Assembly: GCA_037447215.1 (NCBI GenBank)
Contig: JBBIHB010000001.1
Location: 1 to 64,000, forward strand
DNA length: 64,000 nt
Origin: UBA1413 sp037447215
GTDB lineage: Bacteria; Bacteroidota; Bacteroidia; Bacteroidales; Prolixibacteraceae
Reading direction: 5' to 3'
Below the pieces are notes generated by a model that was not told the DNA's origin, ran no database searches, and saw only the letters and a list, made by a program, of their open reading frames with translations. Positions 54,459-61,796 of the stretch are shown here, piece after piece. A program made the translations under genes and the position numbers. Position 1 is the first letter of the stretch, and each line of letters starts with the position of its first letter.

Positions 54459-55037
54459 ATGGTTGAAATTGGCCACACCATAGTCAGCCGCGATATATTC
54501 GGGGAGTTTTTTTTGTGTGATCTGTTTCGATGCAAAGGTGCTTGCTGCATCGAAGGGGATTCGGGAGCACCGCTTACCAGCGAAGAAGCCATTGAAATTG
54601 AAAAGAATTATCCGGTTTTCGAAGTATATCTTTCCGGGATACATAAGGAAGAAATACTAAAACAGGGCTTTTCGGTTATCGATAAAGATGGCGATCTGGT
54701 TACTCCACTGGTAAATAACCGGCAGTGTGCATATTCCTTTTTCGATGAGAGCGGGATTTTAAAATGTACCATCGAAAAGTCATGGACTGAAGGTAAGTTA
54801 CTTTTCAGAAAGCCTGTGTCATGTCACCTTTTCCCCATCCGTATTACCGCATATAAGCGTTTCGATGCAGTAAACTACCAGCAGCTCGATATTTGCAAGG
54901 CAGGTCGTGAATGCGGCCGTGCACAAAAACTCCCGCTTTACAAATTTCTGAAAGAACCCCTGATCAGAAAATATGGCGAAGATTGGTATGCGCAACTGCA
55001 AGAAGCGGCTGATTACCTGAAGGATCAACCCAGATAA
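54459..55037 (+). CDS. DUF3109 cysteine-rich protein
   Basis: A 192-residue cytosolic protein of the DUF3109 family. Cysteines are many and conserved-looking: Cys20, Cys25, Cys29 and Cys30 in FLCDLFRCKGACC, then Cys in NNRQCAYSF, LKCTIE, SCHLFPI and ICKAGREC. This pattern suggests a metal or Fe-S site, as in the related YkgJ/zinc-chelating group. The family is nearly universal in Bacteroidota and of unknown role. It abuts gpmI without a spacer and ends before a clear terminator, giving a two-gene operon. Confidence 0.88.
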   Translation: MVEIGHTIVSRDIFGEFFLCDLFRCKGACCIEGDSGAPLTSEEAIEIEKNYPVFEVYLSGIHKEEILKQGFSVIDKDGDLVTPLVNNRQCAYSFFDESGILKCTIEKSWTEGKLLFRKPVSCHLFPIRITAYKRFDAVNYQQLDICKAGRECGRAQKLPLYKFLKEPLIRKYGEDWYAQLQEAADYLKDQPR

Positions 55038-55075
55038 TATCTAAAATCTGTTTTCTGGTTTTTTCCCTAAAATAC

Positions 55076-55110
55076 ATGGATTCCTGAATTGGGAATCCAT
55101 TTCCTGTTTT
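55076..55110 (+). terminator. Terminator after gpmI-DUF3109
   Basis: ATGGATTCC (55076-55084) pairs perfectly with GGAATCCAT (55092-55100), loop TGAATTG, followed by TTCCTGTTTT. It separates this operon from the chaperone-usher-like cluster. Confidence 0.75.
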
Positions 55111-55260
55111 GAGAAGAATCTTATTGTTTTTCGAATGTTTAATGCATTAATAATCAGATATATATGAATTTATTGTTCCTTAGGCATATATATTGCTTTA
55201 TGTTTTCGACGCTAAGAAGAATAAAGAGAATTTACAAACAATTTAAAATACAAAACAATT

Positions 55261-55818
55261 ATGAAAAATTTATTATCAACTTTCGCAGCATTAATTTTGT
55301 TTTCAACAGTATTATTTGCACAAGAGAATCAAAAGTCACACAATGTCACCATCCAAGTACCTGAAGTAGCTATGTTAGGGATAGCCGGAAATGAAGCAGT
55401 TACCCTTTCAGTTGCAAAGCCCGAAATTGCCGGAAACGCTCTTTCTTTTTCAGCAACCAACAGCAATCTTTGGTTAAACTTCACATCCGTAGTTGCCAAT
55501 TCGAATTCAACCCGCAAAATTACTTCGGCCATCACAAGCGGCAATCTTCCTAATGGAGTATCGCTTTTAGTTGCGGTTGGGGCTTATAATGGTAACGGAA
55601 AAGGAAATAAAGGCACTCCGGTAAATGGAGCAACTACCATCACAGGTTCGGGGGTCGATGTGGTAACAGGAATTAAGAGCGCTTATACCGAAAGCGGAAG
55701 CAATAAAGGATATCCGTTGACTTACTCGCTGAGCATGAACGATACCGATGCAGACTATTCATCTCTGGTTTCAGGAAATTATTCGCTTACAGTTACATAC
55801 ACAATAGTTAGTCAGTAA
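55261..55818 (+). CDS. Small exported subunit-like protein A (putative major pilin-like subunit)
   Basis: A 185-residue exported protein with a signal peptide cleaved near residue 21 (LFAQ/E). The mature part is a predicted all-beta domain without cysteine. Motifs shared with the proteins at 56088 and 60658 are: VTIQVPEVAMLGI at the N-terminus, LWLNFTS, NSTRKI, SGNLPNGVSLLV, YNGNGKGNKGTP, and VTYTIV at the very C-terminus. A 220-base AT-rich leader precedes it and a strong terminator follows, so it is probably transcribed separately and more abundantly than the rest. I infer a main structural subunit of a surface fibre. No named family is recognised. Confidence 0.75.
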   Translation: MKNLLSTFAALILFSTVLFAQENQKSHNVTIQVPEVAMLGIAGNEAVTLSVAKPEIAGNALSFSATNSNLWLNFTSVVANSNSTRKITSAITSGNLPNGVSLLVAVGAYNGNGKGNKGTPVNGATTITGSGVDVVTGIKSAYTESGSNKGYPLTYSLSMNDTDADYSSLVSGNYSLTVTYTIVSQ

Positions 55819-55836
55819 TTCAGTTGATTGGTTTTG

Positions 55837-55870
55837 AAAAAGCGCCGACCAAATGGTCGGCGCTTTTTTT
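55837..55870 (+). terminator. Very strong terminator after subunit A
   Basis: AAAAAGCGCCGACCA (55837-55851) pairs perfectly with TGGTCGGCGCTTTTT (55854-55868) across a two-base loop, followed by more T. It lies inside the cluster, between subunit A and the remaining genes. Confidence 0.95.
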
Positions 55871-56087
55871 ATGCCAATTTTTTGTTCCCTGCTTGATTGT
55901 CATATTTAATTACCAATTCCACAATTTGTGAAGCAGCTACGATATTTCGTATTTAATCTGTAATGCCGTTGTTCACTAATATATATTTATACAATAACAT
56001 GCACAAAATCAGACAAATAAATAATGTCAGGCTTTTTGTATCCCTTCCATTCGTCTTTCGTATCAACTATTGAGTGAACCTTGTAAA

Positions 56088-56627
56088 ATGAAAAAAGCTT
56101 TTGTCGCCATTTCCTTTGTGTTATTTCTGGTACCATTTTCGGTATTATCAGGCAATTCAGGTTCAGTGAGCCATAAAGTAAATGTTTCGGTTCCCAAAGT
56201 TGCATTGATTAATATTGTCCATAATGGTGATTCAAAAGAATATACATCATTTCATAAGCCCAGGCCTCGAAATGATATAACTGATGGACATTGGATAAAT
56301 TATTCTTCGATAGTTAACCAGGAGAATTCAACCAGGTCGGTCATGGTTGCAATATTGGGAAAACTTCCAGTAGGGGTTTATCTCAGTGTTCAGACTACTT
56401 CATATCAAGGCAATGGAAATGGTAAAACCGGTGTTCCTTCAGAAAAAATAAACCTTTCGGAAATTCCACAGGCTCTGATCACCGATATTGGAAGTTGTTA
56501 TACTGGAACCGGTTCAAACAATGGGCATATGATCTCTTATGCAATAGAAACTTGCCAACAGGAAAATATTAAAAACTTCAATGAAATAGGTCAGCTTGTG
56601 CGTATAGTTTATACCTTAACCGACTGA
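56088..56627 (+). CDS. Small exported subunit-like protein B
   Basis: A 179-residue protein; the ATG at 56088 (MKKAFVAISFVLF) starts a clean signal peptide, unlike the upstream GTG alternative. The mature domain shows the same framework as proteins A and C: VNVSVPKVALINI, WINYSSIV, NSTRSV, LPVGVYLSV, YQGNGNGKTGVP and VRIVYTLTD. With protein C it also shares SCYTGTGSNNGHMISYAI, where a Cys is present that A lacks. It is probably a minor or adaptor subunit. About 140 bases separate it from the chaperone-like gene. Confidence 0.72.
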   Translation: MKKAFVAISFVLFLVPFSVLSGNSGSVSHKVNVSVPKVALINIVHNGDSKEYTSFHKPRPRNDITDGHWINYSSIVNQENSTRSVMVAILGKLPVGVYLSVQTTSYQGNGNGKTGVPSEKINLSEIPQALITDIGSCYTGTGSNNGHMISYAIETCQQENIKNFNEIGQLVRIVYTLTD

Positions 56628-56766
56628 CAACTTTGCAAAATATCTGCACATGATTCTGTAAGTGGATTTTTTCATTACAGAAGCATGATATTTAGCAGGA
56701 ATAACTATTTTTACACAGCCGAAGTTTTTAGATATCAAGGTTATAAAGGGCGCAAAACGATATACA

Positions 56767-57549
56767 ATGAAAAAATATACCTTAATTTTTTTTGGATTTC
56801 TGGCTTATGCCATTGCATCGGCCAATATTATTGTGGTTAATGGTTTAACACACGAATTTCAGGTAATTCCGGGGCAGGATTACAAAGGGGCAATCGAAGT
56901 GCAGAATGCTTCAGATGAATCCAAATCAGTTAAAATCTATCAGACTGATTATTGGTTTTCATATACAGGTGAAAGTAAGCATGGCGAACCTGGCACAATG
57001 GAACGTTCAAATGCAGACTGGATAAAAACCAATTCGAGCTTTGTTACCCTTCAACCTAATGAAACCTACATGATAAGTTTTGAAATCAAAGTCCCTCAGG
57101 CAAATAATCTGAACGGAACTTACTGGAGTGTAATTATGGTCGAAGGAGTAGAAAACCCCGATCCTGAAGCAGGTAAAACGGGTTTCACTATCAATACCGT
57201 TGTCCGTTATGCCATTCAGGTAGTCACCGATTTTGCAAATTCAGGCAATGCAAACCTTGAATTTCTAAGGTTAGGGCTGGCATCAGAGGAAGGAATCCCC
57301 ATTCTCGAAGTGGATATTGAAAATTCGGGCGACAGGTTGCTGAAACCGGGTTTAAGCGTAGAACTCTTTAACGAAAAAGGCGATTCTCAGGGAGTTATCC
57401 GCATTGACAGAAGGCGGATATATCCCGGAACCTCAATACGGGCAAATATACGGTTCGAAGGCATAAAGCCGGGTCATTATTCGGGGGTTCTGATTGCCGA
57501 TTGTGGTGATGATTATGTTTTTGGAACGCAGCTTAACCTCGAACTGTAG
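56767..57549 (+). CDS. Periplasmic chaperone-like protein (two Ig-like domains)
   Basis: A 260-residue exported protein (signal peptide about 1-19). Two beta-sandwich domains are evident. The first (about 22-135) has HEFQVIPGQDYKGAIEVQN, WIKTNSSFVTLQPNETYMIS and NGTYWSVIMVEG. The second (about 145-260) contains LRLGLASEEGIPILEVDIEN and PGHYSGVLIAD. The first domain recalls both the DUF916-type domain and the archaic chaperones (W-x..S-x-V-x-L-x-P-x-E ... P..L-x-G-x-Y). Placed just before an usher-like gene (one base between stop and ATG), it probably stabilises subunits A-D in the periplasm. TATTTTTA at 56707-56714 is a candidate -7 box. Function is inferred from context. Confidence 0.65.
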   Translation: MKKYTLIFFGFLAYAIASANIIVVNGLTHEFQVIPGQDYKGAIEVQNASDESKSVKIYQTDYWFSYTGESKHGEPGTMERSNADWIKTNSSFVTLQPNETYMISFEIKVPQANNLNGTYWSVIMVEGVENPDPEAGKTGFTINTVVRYAIQVVTDFANSGNANLEFLRLGLASEEGIPILEVDIENSGDRLLKPGLSVELFNEKGDSQGVIRIDRRRIYPGTSIRANIRFEGIKPGHYSGVLIADCGDDYVFGTQLNLEL

Positions 57550-57550
57550 G

Positions 57551-60500
57551 ATGAAAAAGGCATCAATAAGTGCCATATTTCTGTTTTGTTCCTTATGCTT
57601 CAGCCTTTTAAGTTTCCGAAGTATAGCCATTTCCGTAAACGTGGAAAGGATCACCTTGAAACCCGAATTTCATGCCGGCAGGGTTAATAACCTGGTTTAC
57701 AGAATTCATAATAACAGTGACAGTGTAATAACAGTTGCCGGAAACATAAAGCACCCGGATGGTTGGCGGTTGGCCATTCCCATGATGCCTTTAAAAATTA
57801 ATGCCGGAGCTGTTGTTGTACAAATTTTTTCTCTGAGTATTCCACCGCAATTCAAGGCTGGTGTTGTGGATATAGAAGTTAATTTTAATCATTCCGGATC
57901 ATATCAATCAAATATTTTCGCAGAAAAATTACATGTAACGGTAACCGAGAGGGAAAGCCTTTCTCTAGAGTTGATTGAAGCGCCAGGTTTTTTGAGAGCA
58001 GGAGATCATGTTAAATCCCTATTTGTATTAAAAAATACCGGCAATAGCGAACGGAGGATATTTCTAGAACCATCGGGTGGAGAAATACTGAATCAGCAAT
58101 TTTTGACACTGAAACCCGGCGAATCGGTAATAGTAGATATGGTTATCAGAGCTCCCGTTAACATTCCATTAGCAACGTCATATAGCTTTGGCCTGACAGC
58201 CAGTGTGTCAGAGAATACCAGGGAGAGGGTATTCCGGAATATTCAGGTTTTTCCTGTTGCCGAAAAGCAAGAGGATTTATGGTTCAGATATCCGGTTAGC
58301 TTTTCGTCAAAATACCTTGCAAGGGGCCGGAACGGGCAATATTTTCAGGGATACCAGTTCGAAGCTTTTGGCGAAGGGTACCTGGACGAAAAGCAGAAAC
58401 ACCATTTTGAGTTTATGGCCAGGGGGCCAAACAATTTCGATTTGTCGTTTCTTGGTTTATACGATCAATATTACGCCTGGTATCGAAATAATACCATCGA
58501 TATTTTTGGGGGTCATAAGTCGTTCAGCACAACACCTCTTATGGAAGCAGCCAGGTTTGGTACAGGTTTCGAAACCAATATCCGACTTGGAGACAAATTT
58601 AAGGCTGGTGTTTACTATATGGAGCCAAGGTTTTATCGAAACATCAAATATGCAATGGCTGCCTATGCACGGATAAATTTTTACAATAAAAATGAACTGG
58701 CAATTTATGCGATGAAAAAATCGAACTTGCCCGGAGAAGTAAAATCAGACTTATTGAGCATAACCTCAGAACTACAACCACTCAAAAATTCGCGCCTCGA
58801 ACTCGAATATTCACTGGGAACGCGTGGAACGGAAACCGATGATGCCTGGCGAATAAATCTGAATTCACAGATTTGGAAACTTTTCATATCAGGGAACTAT
58901 CATCATACAGGTAAAAACTATCCGGGTTATTATTCCAATTCAACATTTTATTCTGGAAACATCAGCATGAACCTGACCCGTAAATTGAACTTTGGTTTCA
59001 GCTCCCGGCAAGACTTTATGAACGCTGAACTTGATACCCTCTGGTCTCATGCACCATTTTCGAAAAATTACCAAATAGCAGCAAATTACAGGATCAGTCA
59101 GAACATGAACCTGCGGTCGTACTTCATGAAATACGAGCGTGAAGACAGGATGCCGGTCAGGCAGTTTCATTATTCAGCCGAATCGTTTAACGCCTACCTC
59201 AGCCATTTCATCAACAGGTTGGGTTATGAAATAGGTGGAGAATTCGGAAAAACTGAGAATTTGCTGATAATGGATCAGGAAAGGTTTAAAGATACTTATC
59301 GGTTGCTTGGGAACCTTTCGTACAGGCCTTCAGGTAATTTTTACATTCAGGCATTTGCCAATCTGACCAACCAGAATAGTTTTATTTCGGCCAGCCAGAA
59401 GGATTTGCTCTGGGGATTGAGCGCTTCGGGTACACTGACCAAAAATCTCCGCACCAGTTTATATGTGCAGAACAGTTATTCAATTGAAGAATATTACAGG
59501 AACCGGAACCTTTTCCAGTTCAATGTTGATTATACATTTCTGAGAAGGCATAAGATATCGTTAAACAGCTTTTATACCATTTTTCAGAACGAAATTGAAA
59601 AACCTGATTACTCTTTCGCTTTGAGCTATTCGGTAAACATTGGAATTCCGGTCAAAAAAACAGGGAGTTCGGGCACTGTTGTTTGCCTTGTAACCGGACC
59701 CGATGGATCCCCGGTAAACAATATGGTTGTTTTTCTTGAAGGCAGATCAGGAATAACAGACCCTTCGGGAATGGTTACATTCAGAAATGTGAAACCCGGA
59801 TTGACTCAGATGCTCATTGACCGATCGGCACTTGGGCCATCGTTAATTCCCGATGTCGAAATGCCTTTGAACCTCGATGTAATGCCTGATTCCGAAAACA
59901 AAGTGAAGATAAAACTGGTAAACGGTGCAAGAATATCGGGAACTGTAACATTTGCACCAGTTGAAAAGATTGCCGGAAGTACAGAATTGACTCCACCTTC
60001 TCTCGAAAACATCATATTGGAGCTCCAAGGGCACAATCAATCTGTCAGGATAGCAACCGGTTCTCGCGGAAAGTTCAGCTTTCCTTTGCTCCGTCAGGGA
60101 ATATGGAAATTGGTTGTATTCCGCAGTACCATTGATGAACGGTATAGCCTTGAAAAGGAAATCTATGAATTTGAAATTGAACCTGGAAAGGAAGAGGAGG
60201 TCGAAATCAGACTTATACCGCGTCAGAGAAGGATTATCTTCTCTCCCTCAACTGTAACACTATCAAATGCAAATACTTCACTGCCACTGAAGCAGATGCA
60301 GGTTGCCGACAAAGCAAGTGTTAGCCTTGAAGAAAAAGGGCTTAAGAAAATCTCCTTTGGAGTGCAGGTGATGGCTTCTGTTACCGAGGTTTCATCAGAA
60401 GAACTTATACTGAACGACTCCGAAAAATTGAATATGTTCAGGCAGGGAAACTGGTATAAATATTATTTCGGAAAATTTAATACAATTGTCGAAGCAAGAA

Positions 60501-60607
60501 AGGCCAGGTTAAACATTCTCAATAAATTCCCCGATGCATTTATAATTGCTTTCGATGGGGATAATCCAATTGACCTTGATGAAGCCTTAAAATGGATAAG
60601 AAAATAA
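57551..60607 (+). CDS. Usher-like outer membrane protein with C-terminal SPOR domain
   Basis: A 1018-residue exported protein; the ATG at 57551 opens with MKKASISAIFLFC. Residues about 25-235 form two Ig-like domains (NLVYRIHNNSDSVITVAG, SLFVLKNTGNSERRIFLEP). Residues about 245-700 are alternating aromatic strands of a large barrel. About 705-790 and 793-870 are two carboxypeptidase-regulatory-like modules (GRSGITDPSGMVTFRNVKPG; NGARISGTVTF), as in proteins that use ushers or DUF11-like plugs. About 931-1018 is a SPOR domain (FGVQVMASV, WYKYYFGKFNTIVEARKA, FPDAFIIAFDGDNP), which binds denuded peptidoglycan. The layout fits an export pore anchored to the cell wall. No known usher signature was identified. 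Confidence 0.7.
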   Translation: MKKASISAIFLFCSLCFSLLSFRSIAISVNVERITLKPEFHAGRVNNLVYRIHNNSDSVITVAGNIKHPDGWRLAIPMMPLKINAGAVVVQIFSLSIPPQFKAGVVDIEVNFNHSGSYQSNIFAEKLHVTVTERESLSLELIEAPGFLRAGDHVKSLFVLKNTGNSERRIFLEPSGGEILNQQFLTLKPGESVIVDMVIRAPVNIPLATSYSFGLTASVSENTRERVFRNIQVFPVAEKQEDLWFRYPVSFSSKYLARGRNGQYFQGYQFEAFGEGYLDEKQKHHFEFMARGPNNFDLSFLGLYDQYYAWYRNNTIDIFGGHKSFSTTPLMEAARFGTGFETNIRLGDKFKAGVYYMEPRFYRNIKYAMAAYARINFYNKNELAIYAMKKSNLPGEVKSDLLSITSELQPLKNSRLELEYSLGTRGTETDDAWRINLNSQIWKLFISGNYHHTGKNYPGYYSNSTFYSGNISMNLTRKLNFGFSSRQDFMNAELDTLWSHAPFSKNYQIAANYRISQNMNLRSYFMKYEREDRMPVRQFHYSAESFNAYLSHFINRLGYEIGGEFGKTENLLIMDQERFKDTYRLLGNLSYRPSGNFYIQAFANLTNQNSFISASQKDLLWGLSASGTLTKNLRTSLYVQNSYSIEEYYRNRNLFQFNVDYTFLRRHKISLNSFYTIFQNEIEKPDYSFALSYSVNIGIPVKKTGSSGTVVCLVTGPDGSPVNNMVVFLEGRSGITDPSGMVTFRNVKPGLTQMLIDRSALGPSLIPDVEMPLNLDVMPDSENKVKIKLVNGARISGTVTFAPVEKIAGSTELTPPSLENIILELQGHNQSVRIATGSRGKFSFPLLRQGIWKLVVFRSTIDERYSLEKEIYEFEIEPGKEEEVEIRLIPRQRRIIFSPSTVTLSNANTSLPLKQMQVADKASVSLEEKGLKKISFGVQVMASVTEVSSEELILNDSEKLNMFRQGNWYKYYFGKFNTIVEARKARLNILNKFPDAFIIAFDGDNPIDLDEALKWIRK

Positions 60608-60657
60608 TAATCAGAATAGAATTCAATAGAAAATGATAAATTTAAGGAATTAAAGCT

Positions 60658-61230
60658 ATGATAAAATATTTTGCTATGTATATTAATATGGTATTGTTGA
60701 CTGCCATGGTACTGATTGCCGGAATGGTTTCAGCGCAATTCAGCAACCAGGCTCATGCCTCCATAATTTTTTCGACCCCTGAGGTTGCCATGCTCGGTGT
60801 CGATCCTCCTGGCTCGTCGAATATTACCCTTTCCCTGCAACCTGTTCCTGACCCCGGGGCTGGATTAACCGGTTCGATTGTTTCGGGTAGTGAAATCTGG
60901 CTGAATTATACTTCCTCGATGGCTATTGGTAAGCCGCCCCGTTCGATAAATGTTCAGATTACTTCAGGAATAGTTCCCCCGGGTGTCCTTTTAAAACTAA
61001 GGGCAATGCCCTATTCAGGGTCTGGCAAAGGGTTGTTTGGCGTTTCAACCGGTGAAGTAAATATTACCACTAATCCAGAGGTAATACTTTCGGGTGTGGG
61101 GCGATGTTATACAGGAACCGGTAAGAACGGGCACATGTTGGAGTACAGACTCGAAATATCCGATTTTGGAAGCCTTTCTCTCACTCAGGCAGCCAACGTA
61201 CAGATAACCTATACTTTAACCGACAATTAG
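60658..61230 (+). CDS. Small exported subunit-like protein C
   Basis: A 190-residue exported protein with a signal peptide of about 27 residues (GMVSAQ). It shares the framework of proteins A and B: FSTPEVAMLGV, IWLNYTSSM, RSINVQITSG, PPGVLLKLRA, YSGSGKGLFGV, RCYTGTGKNGHMLEYRL and VQITYTLTDN. The CYTGTG..NGHM block is nearly identical to that in B. It lies 50 bases after the usher-like gene and 7 bases before protein D, so it belongs to the same transcript. Likely a minor or tip subunit of the same structure. Confidence 0.72.
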   Translation: MIKYFAMYINMVLLTAMVLIAGMVSAQFSNQAHASIIFSTPEVAMLGVDPPGSSNITLSLQPVPDPGAGLTGSIVSGSEIWLNYTSSMAIGKPPRSINVQITSGIVPPGVLLKLRAMPYSGSGKGLFGVSTGEVNITTNPEVILSGVGRCYTGTGKNGHMLEYRLEISDFGSLSLTQAANVQITYTLTDN

Positions 61231-61237
61231 GATTGTT

Positions 61238-61747
61238 ATGAAAACAATATTCTCTATATTACTTCTAAATTTGATTATTCATCTTACTTTATCAGCACAA
61301 CTCAGGGTTACCCTCTCTAATCCCCAGGTAATATTTAATACATCTAATATAATAGTTAACCAGGCGGGCGAAGATTTTACTGGAAATGTTGAGGCATTAA
61401 ATAACGTGCTGATTAAAGTGGAATCGGATGATAAATTAAACAATAATTTTAACTGGCAAATGGGAATTCACCGTACTGGTTTCAGTAGTACTACTCCTGT
61501 TTCATTACAGGTGCGGCGCACAGGAAGTGGTACCCGTATTGGTGGGGGACAAGCAGGTGGTCATGTTTCAGGAGGGACAGTTAACCAGGAGGTTACCACG
61601 GTACCTTCCTATTTTTTTTGTGCCAGGCAGGGTGCTCGTGAAAATATTCCTGTAAAATTCAGCTTAAACAATCTTTCGGTATTGCACCCTTCCAACCAAG
61701 CAATAACAGTGGTTTTTACTGTAACTGTTATCAGTACTTGCAATTAA
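61238..61747 (+). CDS. Small exported protein D of the same cluster
   Basis: A 169-residue exported protein (signal peptide about 1-20, LTLSAQ). It differs from A-C, though it is also all-beta with NPQVIFNTSNIIVNQ near the start and a strand-like VVFTVTVISTCN end. A Gly/Thr-rich stretch (about 90-115, with GTRIGGGQAGGHVSGGT) looks flexible. Two cysteines (FFCARQ and STCN) could form a disulfide. Seven bases after protein C, it is the last gene of the cluster. It may be a base or tip component, but sequence gives no direct proof. Confidence 0.65.
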   Translation: MKTIFSILLLNLIIHLTLSAQLRVTLSNPQVIFNTSNIIVNQAGEDFTGNVEALNNVLIKVESDDKLNNNFNWQMGIHRTGFSSTTPVSLQVRRTGSGTRIGGGQAGGHVSGGTVNQEVTTVPSYFFCARQGARENIPVKFSLNNLSVLHPSNQAITVVFTVTVISTCN

Positions 61748-61796
61748 AAAAATATTATTTCAATGAATACAATTCAATTATTAGCCAATAAAAAGG

